A stretch of 64,000 bases of DNA from Janibacter sp. Soil728 (GCF_001428305.1 NZ_LMRZ01000001.1:821525-885524), one strand, 5' to 3'. Counted from the first letter of the stretch, positions 39,909 through 48,495 are shown. A program made the numbers and translations. Notes: generated by a model not told the origin, from the letters alone.

Positions 39909-41765
39909 ATGACGGGTGTGACCCACGGGGCAGATGCCGCCAGACTGCGTGAGATCGCGAGCGCGATACGTGGCCAAGGGGTGATCGTGCAGGATCTCGG
40001 CGACGAGCTCCGCCCTCGGGCCGCGGTGCTGCTGGACGCGTGGGGAGGCCCGGACGCCGAGGCGCTCCTGTCGGACGTCGACGTGCTCCGGCCGGCGGTC
40101 GCGAGCATCGGGGCGACCCTCGTCGCGTGGGCTGACGAGATGACTGTGCAGGCCGACCAGCAGACTGCAGCCTCCGGGGAGTCCAGCGGTTCTGGCGGCT
40201 CGGGGCAGGGCATCCGCGACGGCATACGCGAGGGGGCTCGCCGATTCGGCGGGCTCTCTGCCCCGGGTGGTGCGCACACGGGCGGACCCGTGCCCGGCTG
40301 GCAGGGAGGCAACCCCCTCGCCAACTCGGCCACCGCCTACCAGCACTCGTCCGACGCCGGTGGCGGTGGCGTGAGCGACATCGATGGGGGAGCGTCCGGC
40401 CGCGACCCCGGGCAGATCGACCAGCCGGGGAGCGTCTCGAAGTCCACCTCCGTCGAGGCCGGCCCAGTGAGGGTGACTGACACCGCGACGGTCGCGGTGA
40501 GCGGCGAGTCCGTCGACGCCGAGGGACGCAGCGTGCAGACGACGGAGGTCACGTTGTCGCGCGAGGGCGCGATCGAGCTCGGCAAGCAGATCGATGGCGT
40601 CGGCCTCACGGCGACGGGCTACACCGGGGCCGAGGTCGGCTACTCGGTGACGGCTCCCGCGGGCGTCGACCCGCTCTCGATCGACCCCCTCAGACCGGAG
40701 ACATGGCCTGAGGGCGTGTCCGTCCGCTTCGACGAGAGCTTCTACGCCGGCTACGGCATGGAGGGCAACTACCGCGGGCTCATCGTCGGGATCGGCCAAG
40801 AGGTCGGCACCGGGCAGTACATCGAGGTCAGCAAGGGCGCCGGCAACGAGGTCACGGTCCTCGTCGGCAATGATGAGTTCCGCAGAGCGACCGCTCAGCT
40901 CGGCGTCGGGACCGACGAGCTCAACGCCAAGGTGGGGGCCAACAACGGGATCTCGTCCGGCTCGGCGCGGGAAGTGGTGATCGACCGATCGACTCCCGCG
41001 GGGCAGGCCACCTACGAGTCGCTCCTCTTCGGTGATGGCAAGGTTCCCGCGGTCGGCACCGCTGGGGTCGTCGACGTCGCCGACCTCACCGTGATGAACG
41101 CGCACGCGTCCGTCGACGTCTCGGGGACAGCCGGTGACTGGAGCGCAGGCGGCACGCTCTCCGAGTGGAGTGCCGGAGGGGTTCAGCGCACCCACGACGA
41201 CGGGACGACGACGCTGGACTGGACGGGCGAGAGCAAGGGTGTGCAGACAGGGGGCACCGCCTACTTCGATGAGGCTGGGAACCCGGTGCCGGAGAAGGGC
41301 ACGTACTACCTGAGGCTCGAGGGCGTCGACCCCCAGGCAGCAAATGACTTCAACCAGTTCGTCCGGGACTCGTCGACCCAGGTTGATTCCGAGCAGAACG
41401 TCGTGCTCACCTACACGCACGACGACCTGCAGACCATGCGCATGCAGGCTGCAGAGACCCAAGCCGCCAACATCAACGCCGACCCGGAGCGCTACAACTA
41501 CCCCGAGGGCACACGGATGACGGCTGAAGACGTCATCGCGACGGTGGAGGCGGACCCTGACACCGGCATCTTTGCCGTGACGGACGGAGCCGAGTCCAAC
41601 GGAACCCGCGCCCTGCTGGGGGCCGGCAGTGATGCCGAGATCATGCGGGTGATTGCGCAGGACCCGCTGGGCGTCTCGCAGGACATGTCCTTGGACCACC
41701 ACGCGGCGACGGGGGACCTGCCCACACCCACGGGTGAGGTCACCAGCCACGAATCCGCGACGTGA
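39909..41765 (+). CDS. Large WXG100-like (putative type VII-exported) protein
   Basis: The 618-aa protein starts at ATG 39909 after AGGGGAGGA. Residues 1-95 form a two-helix segment with a central turn AWGGPDAEALL, matching the WXG100/ESAT-6-like hairpin used for type VII secretion. A Gly/Ser/Gln-rich linker (about 95-180) follows. The long remainder (180-618) is predicted beta-rich with AREVVIDRSTPAGQATYESLLFG, SAGGTLSEWSAGGVQRTHDDGTTTLDW and a helical end AETQAANINADPERYNYPEG. No known toxin motif was recognised. It overlaps lhgO by GTGA and has no obvious small immunity gene after it. It could be a secreted effector or a surface protein. Confidence 0.7.
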   Translation: MTGVTHGADAARLREIASAIRGQGVIVQDLGDELRPRAAVLLDAWGGPDAEALLSDVDVLRPAVASIGATLVAWADEMTVQADQQTAASGESSGSGGSGQGIRDGIREGARRFGGLSAPGGAHTGGPVPGWQGGNPLANSATAYQHSSDAGGGGVSDIDGGASGRDPGQIDQPGSVSKSTSVEAGPVRVTDTATVAVSGESVDAEGRSVQTTEVTLSREGAIELGKQIDGVGLTATGYTGAEVGYSVTAPAGVDPLSIDPLRPETWPEGVSVRFDESFYAGYGMEGNYRGLIVGIGQEVGTGQYIEVSKGAGNEVTVLVGNDEFRRATAQLGVGTDELNAKVGANNGISSGSAREVVIDRSTPAGQATYESLLFGDGKVPAVGTAGVVDVADLTVMNAHASVDVSGTAGDWSAGGTLSEWSAGGVQRTHDDGTTTLDWTGESKGVQTGGTAYFDEAGNPVPEKGTYYLRLEGVDPQAANDFNQFVRDSSTQVDSEQNVVLTYTHDDLQTMRMQAAETQAANINADPERYNYPEGTRMTAEDVIATVEADPDTGIFAVTDGAESNGTRALLGAGSDAEIMRVIAQDPLGVSQDMSLDHHAATGDLPTPTGEVTSHESAT

Positions 41766-42964
41766 CAACTGGTCGGACCCTCGTCGTGGGCGCCGGCCTC
41801 GTCGGCCTCGCCGTCGCGCGCGAGCTGCAGCGGGTCCGTCCCGACGACGAGGTCGTCGTGCTCGACAAGGAGGGCCGGGTCGGTGCCCACCAGAGCAGTC
41901 ACAACTCGGGTGTCGTGCATGCGGGTGTCTACTACCCGCCCGGCTCGCTCAAGGCCCGTCTGTGCCGACGCGGGGTCGGGCTGCTGCGTGACTACACGAG
42001 CGACAAGTGCATCACCTACGACGAGGTCGGCAAGGTCGTCGTGGCCGTCGACCGCGCGGACGAGCAGCGCCTGGCCGAGGTGCACCATCGCTCCGTGGCC
42101 AACGGTGTCCCCGGTATCACCCGGGTCGGTCCGGACGGTCTGCGCGACCTCGAGCCGCATGTGCGGGGGAGGGCCGCGCTGCACTCTCCGACGACGGCGA
42201 TCACCGACTTCCCCGCGGTGGCCCGTGCGCTCGCGGACGATGTCACAGGTGGCGAAGGGAGGATCCTGCTCGGCCACGAGGTGGTCGCGATCCGGCACCG
42301 TCGCGTCGGGGTGGAGGTGCTCGTCGACCAGGCGGGGGAGCGCACCCGCCTCGCCGCCGACCGGCTCGTCATCTGCGGTGGCCTGCACGTCGACCGGCTG
42401 GCCCGGATGGCCGGCGGTGATCCCGACCCGCGGATCGTCCCCTTCCGCGGGGAGTACCACCTGCTGGCGCCCGAGCGGGCCGATCTCGTGCGCGGCCTCG
42501 TCTACCCGGTGCCCGACCCGAGCCTGCCCTTCCTCGGGGTGCACCTGACCCGGCGCGTCGACGGGAGCGTCGACGTCGGGCCCAACGCCGTGCTGGCCAC
42601 GGCCCGCGAGGGCTACCGGCTGCGTGACCTCGACGCCCGCGACCTCGCCGAGACGCTCGCCTGGCCGGGCATGCGTCCCGTCGCGGCCCGGCACTGGCGC
42701 ACGGGTGCGGCCGAGGTCATCGGCTCGCTGTCCGCGCACCGCTTCGCCGAGGCGGCTCGCCGTTACGTGCCCGAGCTGCGGGACGCTGACCTCGGGCCCG
42801 GCGGCGCGGGCGTGCGAGCCCAGGCCGTCGGCCGTGACGGCCAGCTCGTCGACGACTTCGTCATCGAGCAGATCGGGCCGGTCACTGCCGTGCGCAATGC
42901 GCCGTCACCGGCGGCGACGTCGAGCCTGGCGATCGCCGAGGAGATCGTCGCCCGCCTGGTCTGA
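41762..42964 (+). CDS. lhgO: L-2-hydroxyglutarate oxidase
   Basis: The 400-aa FAD enzyme of the DAO family oxidises L-2-hydroxyglutarate to 2-oxoglutarate. The FAD loop is LVVGAGLVGLAVARELQ. VGAHQSSHNSGVVHAGVYYPPGSLKA is the family signature around the flavin, and PFRGEYHLLAPER with GPNAVLATAREGY follow. The C-terminal GGAGVRAQAVGRDGQLVDDFVIE is also typical. GTG 41762 overlaps the preceding stop by 4 bases. The linkage with the WXG100-like gene is probably only positional. Confidence 0.93.
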   Translation: MTTGRTLVVGAGLVGLAVARELQRVRPDDEVVVLDKEGRVGAHQSSHNSGVVHAGVYYPPGSLKARLCRRGVGLLRDYTSDKCITYDEVGKVVVAVDRADEQRLAEVHHRSVANGVPGITRVGPDGLRDLEPHVRGRAALHSPTTAITDFPAVARALADDVTGGEGRILLGHEVVAIRHRRVGVEVLVDQAGERTRLAADRLVICGGLHVDRLARMAGGDPDPRIVPFRGEYHLLAPERADLVRGLVYPVPDPSLPFLGVHLTRRVDGSVDVGPNAVLATAREGYRLRDLDARDLAETLAWPGMRPVAARHWRTGAAEVIGSLSAHRFAEAARRYVPELRDADLGPGGAGVRAQAVGRDGQLVDDFVIEQIGPVTAVRNAPSPAATSSLAIAEEIVARLV

Positions 42965-42991
42965 CCCCGGGGTGGCCCGACCCGTGGGGCC

Positions 42992-44383
42992 TCAGATCAG
43001 CGAGCGCAGGATCTCGCCGGCCCGCGTGTACAGGCGGGCCATGTTCTCGCGCGCCTCGTCGGTCTCGGGCCGGATCGAGAGGATGTACATCATCGGGTCC
43101 TCGCGCATGACCCACGAGGTGACATTGGTGTCGCGTGCCCCGCGCGAGACCAGGACAGTGTCGGCGTCACCCCAGGTGGTGGCGCCGGGCAGGTGACGCA
43201 GGTCCATGTACGACAGCATGAAGCGCTCGCCGACCTGCGAGAGGGGGACCCCGAGGGTCTGCTCGACGACGTCGTAGATCTTCGCCGCGGGCAGCTGTGA
43301 GGCCCCCCGAGCCGTCCGGAAGGCCTGACGGGCACGGCCGGCCACCTCGACGAGGTCGCCGCCCTCGAGGTCGATGTGCACGGGCATGACATTGATGAAC
43401 CATCCCGCGGACAGCAGCCACTCCGGTGCGTCACGGGTGTGCACGGGGTTGAGGAAGCGCAGGCTCGTCGCGCCGCTGAGGTCCCGGCCTGCGAGGCCGA
43501 TGGCGGCGTAGACGAGCTGGGTGGTGCGCGTGCCCAGCCGCTCGGCCGCCGCGTCGAGGGCGAGGGCCTCCTCGCCGGTGAGCAGGTCGTGGTGGTGGTG
43601 CTCGAGCTCGACGGGCTGACCGACCGTGGTGCCGAGGGGCATCGGGAAGCGTCCGAGCTCCTCGTCGCCGGCGAACCAGAACTGCGCCCACCCCTGCAGG
43701 GCCGGGTGGCTGAGGTCGACCTCGCGGAAGCGCTCCCGCTCGGTCTGGGCGAAGTCCATGAAGTCGCCCACCGGGGGCAGCTCGGTGGCCTCGCCGCCGG
43801 TCTCCTCGCGGTAGAGCGCCTCCAGCTCGAAGTACACGAGGAAGAAGGAGAACCCGTCGGTGTAGCTGTGGTCGAGCCCGAGGTAGAAGATCGTCTCGTC
43901 CTCGCCGACGACGGCCCGCAAGCAGTACCCGAGCCGGCCGAGCGGGTTGCACCCCGGGCGGAAGTCGTCGCTGATCCGGTCGCTCACGTCCTCGGCGGCG
44001 ATGCTCCCTTCGTCCCGGGCGACGAAGGCGGTCTCGTCCTCGTCGAGGTCCACGCGGGCCCAGCCCGTCTCACGGTCGGCGTCAGGGACGAACCAGCCGC
44101 GCATGACGCCGTGCCGGCGCGTCCACCGGGTGACGGCACGAGCCATCGCCTCGGCGTCGAAGCGCCCGGGGATGCGATAGGTGAAGCCGAGCCAGATGTC
44201 GTCCTGCTCCCCGGACCCGCTCGTCGCGCTGCGCAGGTCGAGGTGCGCAGCCTGCATGAAGGAGGGCTGGCGACTGCCCGGTGTCGCCGCCGCGATCGCC
44301 GCCTCCATCGCAGGGGTCGGCTCGAAGGCCACGTAGGTGCCGGCGATCGACGCACGATCGTTGATCCGGCTCATGCGCATCAT
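42992..44383 (-). CDS. Free-standing condensation/acyltransferase-like protein B (HxxxDG)
   Basis: The 463-aa protein has the CoA-dependent acyltransferase/NRPS condensation fold. The catalytic motif is DHSYTDGFSFFLVYFELEALY, with the HxxxDG histidine at about 172. LDAAAERLGTRTTQLVYAAIGLAGRDLSG is a second typical segment, and the end includes VSRGARDTNVTSWVMREDPMMYILS. ATG 44381-44383 overlaps the stop of its partner by ATGA, with GGAAG upstream. PapA-type acyltransferases and condensation domains acting in trans are both possible. No carrier protein, adenylation domain or ketosynthase is nearby. Substrate unknown. Confidence 0.8.
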   Translation of the reverse strand: MMRMSRINDRASIAGTYVAFEPTPAMEAAIAAATPGSRQPSFMQAAHLDLRSATSGSGEQDDIWLGFTYRIPGRFDAEAMARAVTRWTRRHGVMRGWFVPDADRETGWARVDLDEDETAFVARDEGSIAAEDVSDRISDDFRPGCNPLGRLGYCLRAVVGEDETIFYLGLDHSYTDGFSFFLVYFELEALYREETGGEATELPPVGDFMDFAQTERERFREVDLSHPALQGWAQFWFAGDEELGRFPMPLGTTVGQPVELEHHHHDLLTGEEALALDAAAERLGTRTTQLVYAAIGLAGRDLSGATSLRFLNPVHTRDAPEWLLSAGWFINVMPVHIDLEGGDLVEVAGRARQAFRTARGASQLPAAKIYDVVEQTLGVPLSQVGERFMLSYMDLRHLPGATTWGDADTVLVSRGARDTNVTSWVMREDPMMYILSIRPETDEARENMARLYTRAGEILRSLI

Positions 44384-45744
44384 GCGGGGACTTCCAGGTG
44401 GAGGGCGAAGGGGGTGGCTGTCGCGGACTCGACGAGCCGGGAGAAGCGGTCGGCGGCCGCGTCCAGCCAGTCGCGGGCACCCGGCGCCAGTGGCAGCCGG
44501 GTCGCGAGGGTGACGCCCTCGGGCACGATCGTCAGCCAGATGTGGGTCTGGCTGCTCGTGGGCACGTCGCCCAGCTGGATGCTGGAGCCGAGCGGCTGCC
44601 ACCACTCGTGACCCTCGATGCGAGAGCCGTCGATGATCGACAGCACGACCTGCGGCGTGACGGGGACGTCGAGCAGACGGTGGACGAGCCCCAGGGGCAG
44701 TGCCGCAGAGGGCGCGACCTCACGCCAGACCCGGACACCTTCGAGGACCCAGGCGCTGGTGTCGCAGTCGGTCGGCATCGACAGGGACAGCGGTGCGACG
44801 CCGGCGAACCAGCCGACGGAGTCGCTCCACAACGACGACGGGCGGCCGTGCGTCGACATCAGCACGTGCGTCTCGTCGCCGAGCGCCTGCATGAGGATCG
44901 CGGTCCACAGCATGCCGGTGGGGATGCCCTCTGCCGCGTACTGCAGGGCGAGGGCGGCGGCGACTTCACCGGAGCAGATGTCGTGGCGCACGAGGTCGTG
45001 GTCGTAGCTGCCGTCGGGGTCGATGCCGGATGCGGCCGGCGCCGCGGGGATCCGGCCGTCACGCAGGAACTCCCGCCAGGGTCCGAGCCGCTCGTCGTCG
45101 GCGTCGATGGCCTCGCAGACAGCGATCTCGGTCGCGGCCAGGTCGACGTGGCTGGGGGAGGTGTGCGGTCGGTGCACCTCGTTGATGACCGCCGTGTGGA
45201 GTCCGGCGATGTGGCCGATGGCGGCATAGGCGGACAGGCCGTCGAAGGTGATGTGGTCGAAGGCGGCGTGCAGGACGTGACCGTGCTGCACCTCGACCGT
45301 GAAGAGCGCGCATGCGGGTCGGCGCGTGGGCCGGCACCGGGTGTGGAACTCCTGCGTCAGCAGCTCCCGCAACGCCTGCGGGTCGTGCTCCCCGAGGGCG
45401 AAGGGGGCGAAGCCCACGTGCTCGGGCGCCAGGGTGCGTCGTCGCGGCTGCTCGTCGACGAGGGTGAGGTGGCTGCGCAGCGCCTCGTGCTGGCGAAACC
45501 ACTCGGTGAGGGTGCGCTCCACGCTCTCGGTGGTGGCATCCGGCAGCAGGACCGACAGGCCGATCCATGCCGACCACGGGTTGGAACCGTCGGGGTCCTC
45601 GTGGAGGCGGCAGAGCTGGTCATGGCTCGGCGGGCGGAGGTCGAGAGGGGAGTCGTTCCAGTGCTCGAGGCTCGTGATGTCGAGGTCCCATCGGGTGACC
45701 TCACCGCCGAGGAGGGCCTGGCGGGCCAGGGTGCAGGGGGTCAA
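44380..45744 (-). CDS. Free-standing condensation/acyltransferase-like protein A (HxxxDG)
   Basis: The 454-aa protein shares the same fold with its downstream partner. The active-site motif is AFDHITFDGLSAYAAI with His at 164. The N-terminus EHWNDSPLDLRPPSHDQLCRLH and WIGLSVLLPDATTESVERTLTEWFRQHEALRSH match the first condensation helix region. A C-terminal GWFAGVAPLSLSMP segment is also typical. Start TTG 45742-45744 is supported by GGAGG 5 bases upstream. Its stop overlaps the partner's ATG. Two different condensation-like proteins made in equal amount suggest a heterodimer or consecutive acyl transfers. Confidence 0.8.
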   Translation of the reverse strand: MTPCTLARQALLGGEVTRWDLDITSLEHWNDSPLDLRPPSHDQLCRLHEDPDGSNPWSAWIGLSVLLPDATTESVERTLTEWFRQHEALRSHLTLVDEQPRRRTLAPEHVGFAPFALGEHDPQALRELLTQEFHTRCRPTRRPACALFTVEVQHGHVLHAAFDHITFDGLSAYAAIGHIAGLHTAVINEVHRPHTSPSHVDLAATEIAVCEAIDADDERLGPWREFLRDGRIPAAPAASGIDPDGSYDHDLVRHDICSGEVAAALALQYAAEGIPTGMLWTAILMQALGDETHVLMSTHGRPSSLWSDSVGWFAGVAPLSLSMPTDCDTSAWVLEGVRVWREVAPSAALPLGLVHRLLDVPVTPQVVLSIIDGSRIEGHEWWQPLGSSIQLGDVPTSSQTHIWLTIVPEGVTLATRLPLAPGARDWLDAAADRFSRLVESATATPFALHLEVPA

Positions 45745-45833
45745 GCGGGCCTCCGGGTCGCGTTGGGCGGACGAAAGTCACTGTGTCAGTGAGGAGTTCG
45801 TCGTGCGACCGGGAGGACTGTGATCTGTCTCGC

Positions 45834-46301
45834 TCAGCCCACGGGTGGGCCGACGAGCAGTGCGACACCGGTGAGGACGGCCACGGCGACGACGAGCGCG
45901 AGCGCCGCGAGCGCCGGGCGGCGCAGTGCGCCGGACACGACCTTCTCGGGGAAGGTGACGGCCTCTCCCTTCGCCAGCAGTCGCCAGGTGCGGGGGAGGT
46001 GGCCGTCGCGGTCCAGCCAGCGCTCGGTCCACAGGGTGAGGAGCGGGGGGATGGCCGAGGCAAGCGCGACGAGGCCCTGCTTGGCCGGCCACTTGCGATC
46101 GACCCACACGATGATCGTCACGAGGACGTAGGCGATGAAGACGATCCCGTGGAGCATCCCGCCGATGCGCACCCCGAGCTCGGTGGTCTTGGTGACGTAC
46201 TTGAGGAACATTCCGATGAGCAGCAGCGTCCAGGTCACGGCCTCGGCCGTGGCGACGAGCATGTAGAGGCGACGGGGCGTGGGGAGGGTCATGCCGACCA
46301 T
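45834..46301 (-). CDS. DUF3817 integral membrane protein
   Basis: The 155-aa protein has four hydrophobic segments: YMLVATAEAVTWTLLLIGMFLKY, GMLHGIVFIAYVLVTIIVWV, GLVALASAIPPLLTLW and ALAALALVVAVAVLTGVALLV. The E...H pattern (TAEAVTW, RIGGMLHGIVF) is the DUF3817 signature. ATG 46299-46301 was used; ATG 46290-46292 is a possible inner start. It lies upstream of the condensation-like pair on the same strand (89-base gap), so cotranscription is possible. Function is unknown. Confidence 0.85.
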   Translation of the reverse strand: MVGMTLPTPRRLYMLVATAEAVTWTLLLIGMFLKYVTKTTELGVRIGGMLHGIVFIAYVLVTIIVWVDRKWPAKQGLVALASAIPPLLTLWTERWLDRDGHLPRTWRLLAKGEAVTFPEKVVSGALRRPALAALALVVAVAVLTGVALLVGPPVG

Positions 46302-46376
46302 GGTTGCCGACAGGTGTTGACGGGGTGAAATCGACCCGATTTCGACGTAGGGGGGTGCTCGGGTAATCTCTGCGGC

Positions 46377-46461
46377 GGAGGATTCGCATAGTGGCCTAGT
46401 GCGCGCGCTTGGAAAGCGCGTTGAGTGAAAGCTCTCAGGGGTTCGAATCCCCTATCCTCCG
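46377..46461 (+). tRNA. tRNA-Ser (anticodon GGA)
   Basis: Acceptor arms GGAGGAT (46377-46383) and ATCCTCC (46454-46460) pair. The anticodon stem CGCGC/GCGCG flanks TTGGAAA and the variable arm is long. CCA is not encoded. It reads UCC and UCU. Confidence 0.95.
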
Positions 46462-46554
46462 CCAGAGCAGGGCCCCGGTCATCGCGACCGGGGTCTTTTC
46501 TCTTGCCCGGGCGAGGTCGGTGCGCTCTCGGGGCGAAGGGGGGACCTCCCGGCT

Positions 46555-46583
46555 TTGGTCGCAGCCCGGGGTCCACGTAGACT
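46555..46583 (+). promoter_or_regulatory. Promoter of the SRP RNA gene
   Basis: TTGGTC (46555-46560) and TAGACT (46578-46583) are 17 bases apart. The expected start point near 46590 matches the 5' end of the folded RNA. Confidence 0.65.
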
Positions 46584-46589
46584 CTGCGA

Positions 46590-46682
46590 TCGGCACCCCG
46601 CGTGGTGGTACCTCGCCGAACTCCCCCAGGGCAGGAATGCAGCAAGGGTAGGCGAGCTCTTCCAGGTACGCGGGGTGTCCCT
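46590..46682 (+). ncRNA. ffs: Signal recognition particle RNA (4.5S-type)
   Basis: The RNA folds as one long hairpin with outer arms GGCACCCCGCG (46592) and CGCGGGGTGTCC (46669-46680). The conserved domain IV reads CAGGGCAGGAATGCAGCAAGGG, split here as CAGGGCAGGAA then TGCAGCAAGGG, which binds Ffh. GAACTCCCCCAGGGC is the actinobacterial form. It sits between tRNA-Ser(GGA) and the dnaX area, as in mycobacteria (from memory). Exact ends are estimated to within a few bases. Confidence 0.93.
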
Positions 46683-46849
46683 GTGTCTGCTCGAGATGAT
46701 CAGTCCCCGGAGCGCGTCGGGTGAGGACCGCCAGCCCAGACCACAGACGAGGAACTCGTCTCAGGTGGCGCTGCGCTCAGTTGGCCGTAGGTTGGATGCA
46801 GAGCGGTCGTGACCGCGACCGCGTGCCCCCACCCCGAGGAAGGGGAATC

Positions 46850-48424
46850 ATGGACACCTGGATCTGGATCATCATCGGCATCGTGCTGGTGCTCATCATC
46901 ATCGGGATCATCGCGGCGTTGTCGCGAGGCGCCAAGGCCAAGCGGATCGAGCGGGATCGGGTCGAGGCCGAGCGGCTTCGCAACGAGGCCGCCGAGCGCG
47001 AGCGCACCACCAGGGAGAGCCAGGCCGCTGCCGCGGCCACCGACGCGGATGCTCGTGCGGCGAACGCCGAAGCGCAGCGACAGTCTGCCGAGGCCGACCG
47101 TCAGGCGGCTGAGGCCGAGCAGCGTCGGGTCGACGCCGAGCGCCTGCAGCAGGACGCCCACGCCAAGTCCGAGGTCGCCGCTGAGGACCAGCGGGCCTAC
47201 GACGACAAGCTCCGCGAGGCCGACGCCAAGGACCCCGACGTGCGGACGGACGCCGATGGCAACCGGATCGACGACGGCAACCGGGTCGACGATGGCGGCC
47301 GACTCGACGACGGCAACCGGGTCGACGACGGCGGCCGACTCGACGACGGTGACCGGCACGGCGCTGGCCACCACGGTGGCGGCGCAGCCGCTGGCGCGGC
47401 GGCTGTCGGTGGCGGCGGTGCGGCCGCGGGCGCGCACGCTGCCCACCGAGGCGATGACCAGGCTGATGGCTCGCGGGACGACAGTGCCCTGCGTGATGTC
47501 GACGGTCCACGTCACGACAACGGCTCGGGTCATGACGACGGTCTGGGTTCGGACCACGGTCTGGGCTCGGACAACGGCGCACGGGATGACAACGGCCCGC
47601 GTCACGGTGAGGGTCTGCGCGCTGACGAGCGCAGCCTCGACCAGCGTGACGGCGCGCGGGACGACGCCGCCCTGCGCAGTGACGACGGCCTTCGCGACGA
47701 CGACCGGACTGCCCAGCACGGCGGCGGTGCGGCGGCTGTCGGCGCCGGCGGTGCGGGTGCACTCGCTGCTGACCAGCATGACGGCGCGCGAGACGACAAC
47801 GCCTTGCGCGACGACGGACTGCGCAACGACGGACTGGGCAACGACGGCCCGCGCAACGACGGCGGCTTCAGCGACGGCAACCGGGATGGTTTCCGGGACG
47901 GTGTGATCGAGTCCGAGGACTCCTACGCCGACGGCTCCTCAGGGACACCGGCGGGCGGTGCACGTCAGCAGCGGTTCGACGAGCCTGCTGCTCCTGCCGA
48001 TGGACCTGCCGGCTCGTTCCCTGCGGAGGGGACGAACGAGTCCTCGCGTGGCTGGGAGACCTCGGACTCCTCGGTCGCCGGGGAGCAGACTGCCTGGGAC
48101 GCTGACGTGGACCAGCCGGGTGCGGGCGTGGCCTCCGGGACCTCCGCTGCGTCGGTCTCCCAGGGCGGCCCGACCGGGGCGCCGGTGGAGCCGGCCCCCG
48201 AGGCTGCTCGCGGGTGGGAGTCGTCCGACCCCACGCGCTCTGATGTCGTCCAAGGTGACGGGGGCCTCCCTTCGTCCACCGAGCCCGAGGCGACGACGCA
48301 GCAGGCCAGCTACCTGGACTCGGAGGAGCGGCCGGAGCCCGGCGGTTCCAAGAAGCCGGGTTTCATGGACAAGGTGCGCGGTAAGGTCGAGGAGATCCGC
48401 GGGGACGAGCGCCCCCGCAGTTGA
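46850..48424 (+). CDS. Membrane-anchored protein with coiled coil and long Asp/Gly/Arg-rich repetitive region
   Basis: The 524-aa protein starts at ATG 46850 after GAGGAAGGGG. One membrane helix (4-25, IWIIIGIVLVLIIIGIIAAL) is followed by a charged coiled coil (about 28-125, rich in AERLRNEAAERERT-type heptads). The long region 130-380 is extremely rich in Asp, Gly, Arg and Asn, with repeats such as DDGNRVDDGGRL and RDDNGPRH and two GGGAAA patches. The C-terminal part has SRGWETSD and ARGWESSD and ends GGSKKPGFMDKVRGKVEEIRG, an amphipathic helix. It is largely disordered. Function unknown; envelope- or chromosome-associated scaffold is a guess. Confidence 0.75.
   Translation: MDTWIWIIIGIVLVLIIIGIIAALSRGAKAKRIERDRVEAERLRNEAAERERTTRESQAAAAATDADARAANAEAQRQSAEADRQAAEAEQRRVDAERLQQDAHAKSEVAAEDQRAYDDKLREADAKDPDVRTDADGNRIDDGNRVDDGGRLDDGNRVDDGGRLDDGDRHGAGHHGGGAAAGAAAVGGGGAAAGAHAAHRGDDQADGSRDDSALRDVDGPRHDNGSGHDDGLGSDHGLGSDNGARDDNGPRHGEGLRADERSLDQRDGARDDAALRSDDGLRDDDRTAQHGGGAAAVGAGGAGALAADQHDGARDDNALRDDGLRNDGLGNDGPRNDGGFSDGNRDGFRDGVIESEDSYADGSSGTPAGGARQQRFDEPAAPADGPAGSFPAEGTNESSRGWETSDSSVAGEQTAWDADVDQPGAGVASGTSAASVSQGGPTGAPVEPAPEAARGWESSDPTRSDVVQGDGGLPSSTEPEATTQQASYLDSEERPEPGGSKKPGFMDKVRGKVEEIRGDERPRS
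47270..47341 (+). repeat. Two tandem 36-bp repeats in the Asp/Gly-rich coding region
   Basis: Copies 47270-47305 and 47306-47341 are identical except for one T/C difference (47293 against 47329). They encode DDGNRVDDGGRL twice. A partial copy precedes them, encoding DGNRID. Confidence 0.85.
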
Positions 48425-48495
48425 CCTGACGACGGTCGGGCCCGCCATCTCCGGGTGGCGGGCCCTCTCCGTGCCCCCGACACACAAGGAGTTTC

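Noticed and set aside
38288-40333. A 681-codon minus-strand frame opposite the HerA-like and WXG100-like genes.
   Set aside because: Shadow frame that crosses two real plus-strand genes and contains only low-complexity sequence.
39909-41765. Polymorphic toxin with a known nuclease or deaminase C-terminal domain.
   Set aside because: No catalytic motif of the toxin families I know is visible at the C-terminus, and no immunity-type gene follows.
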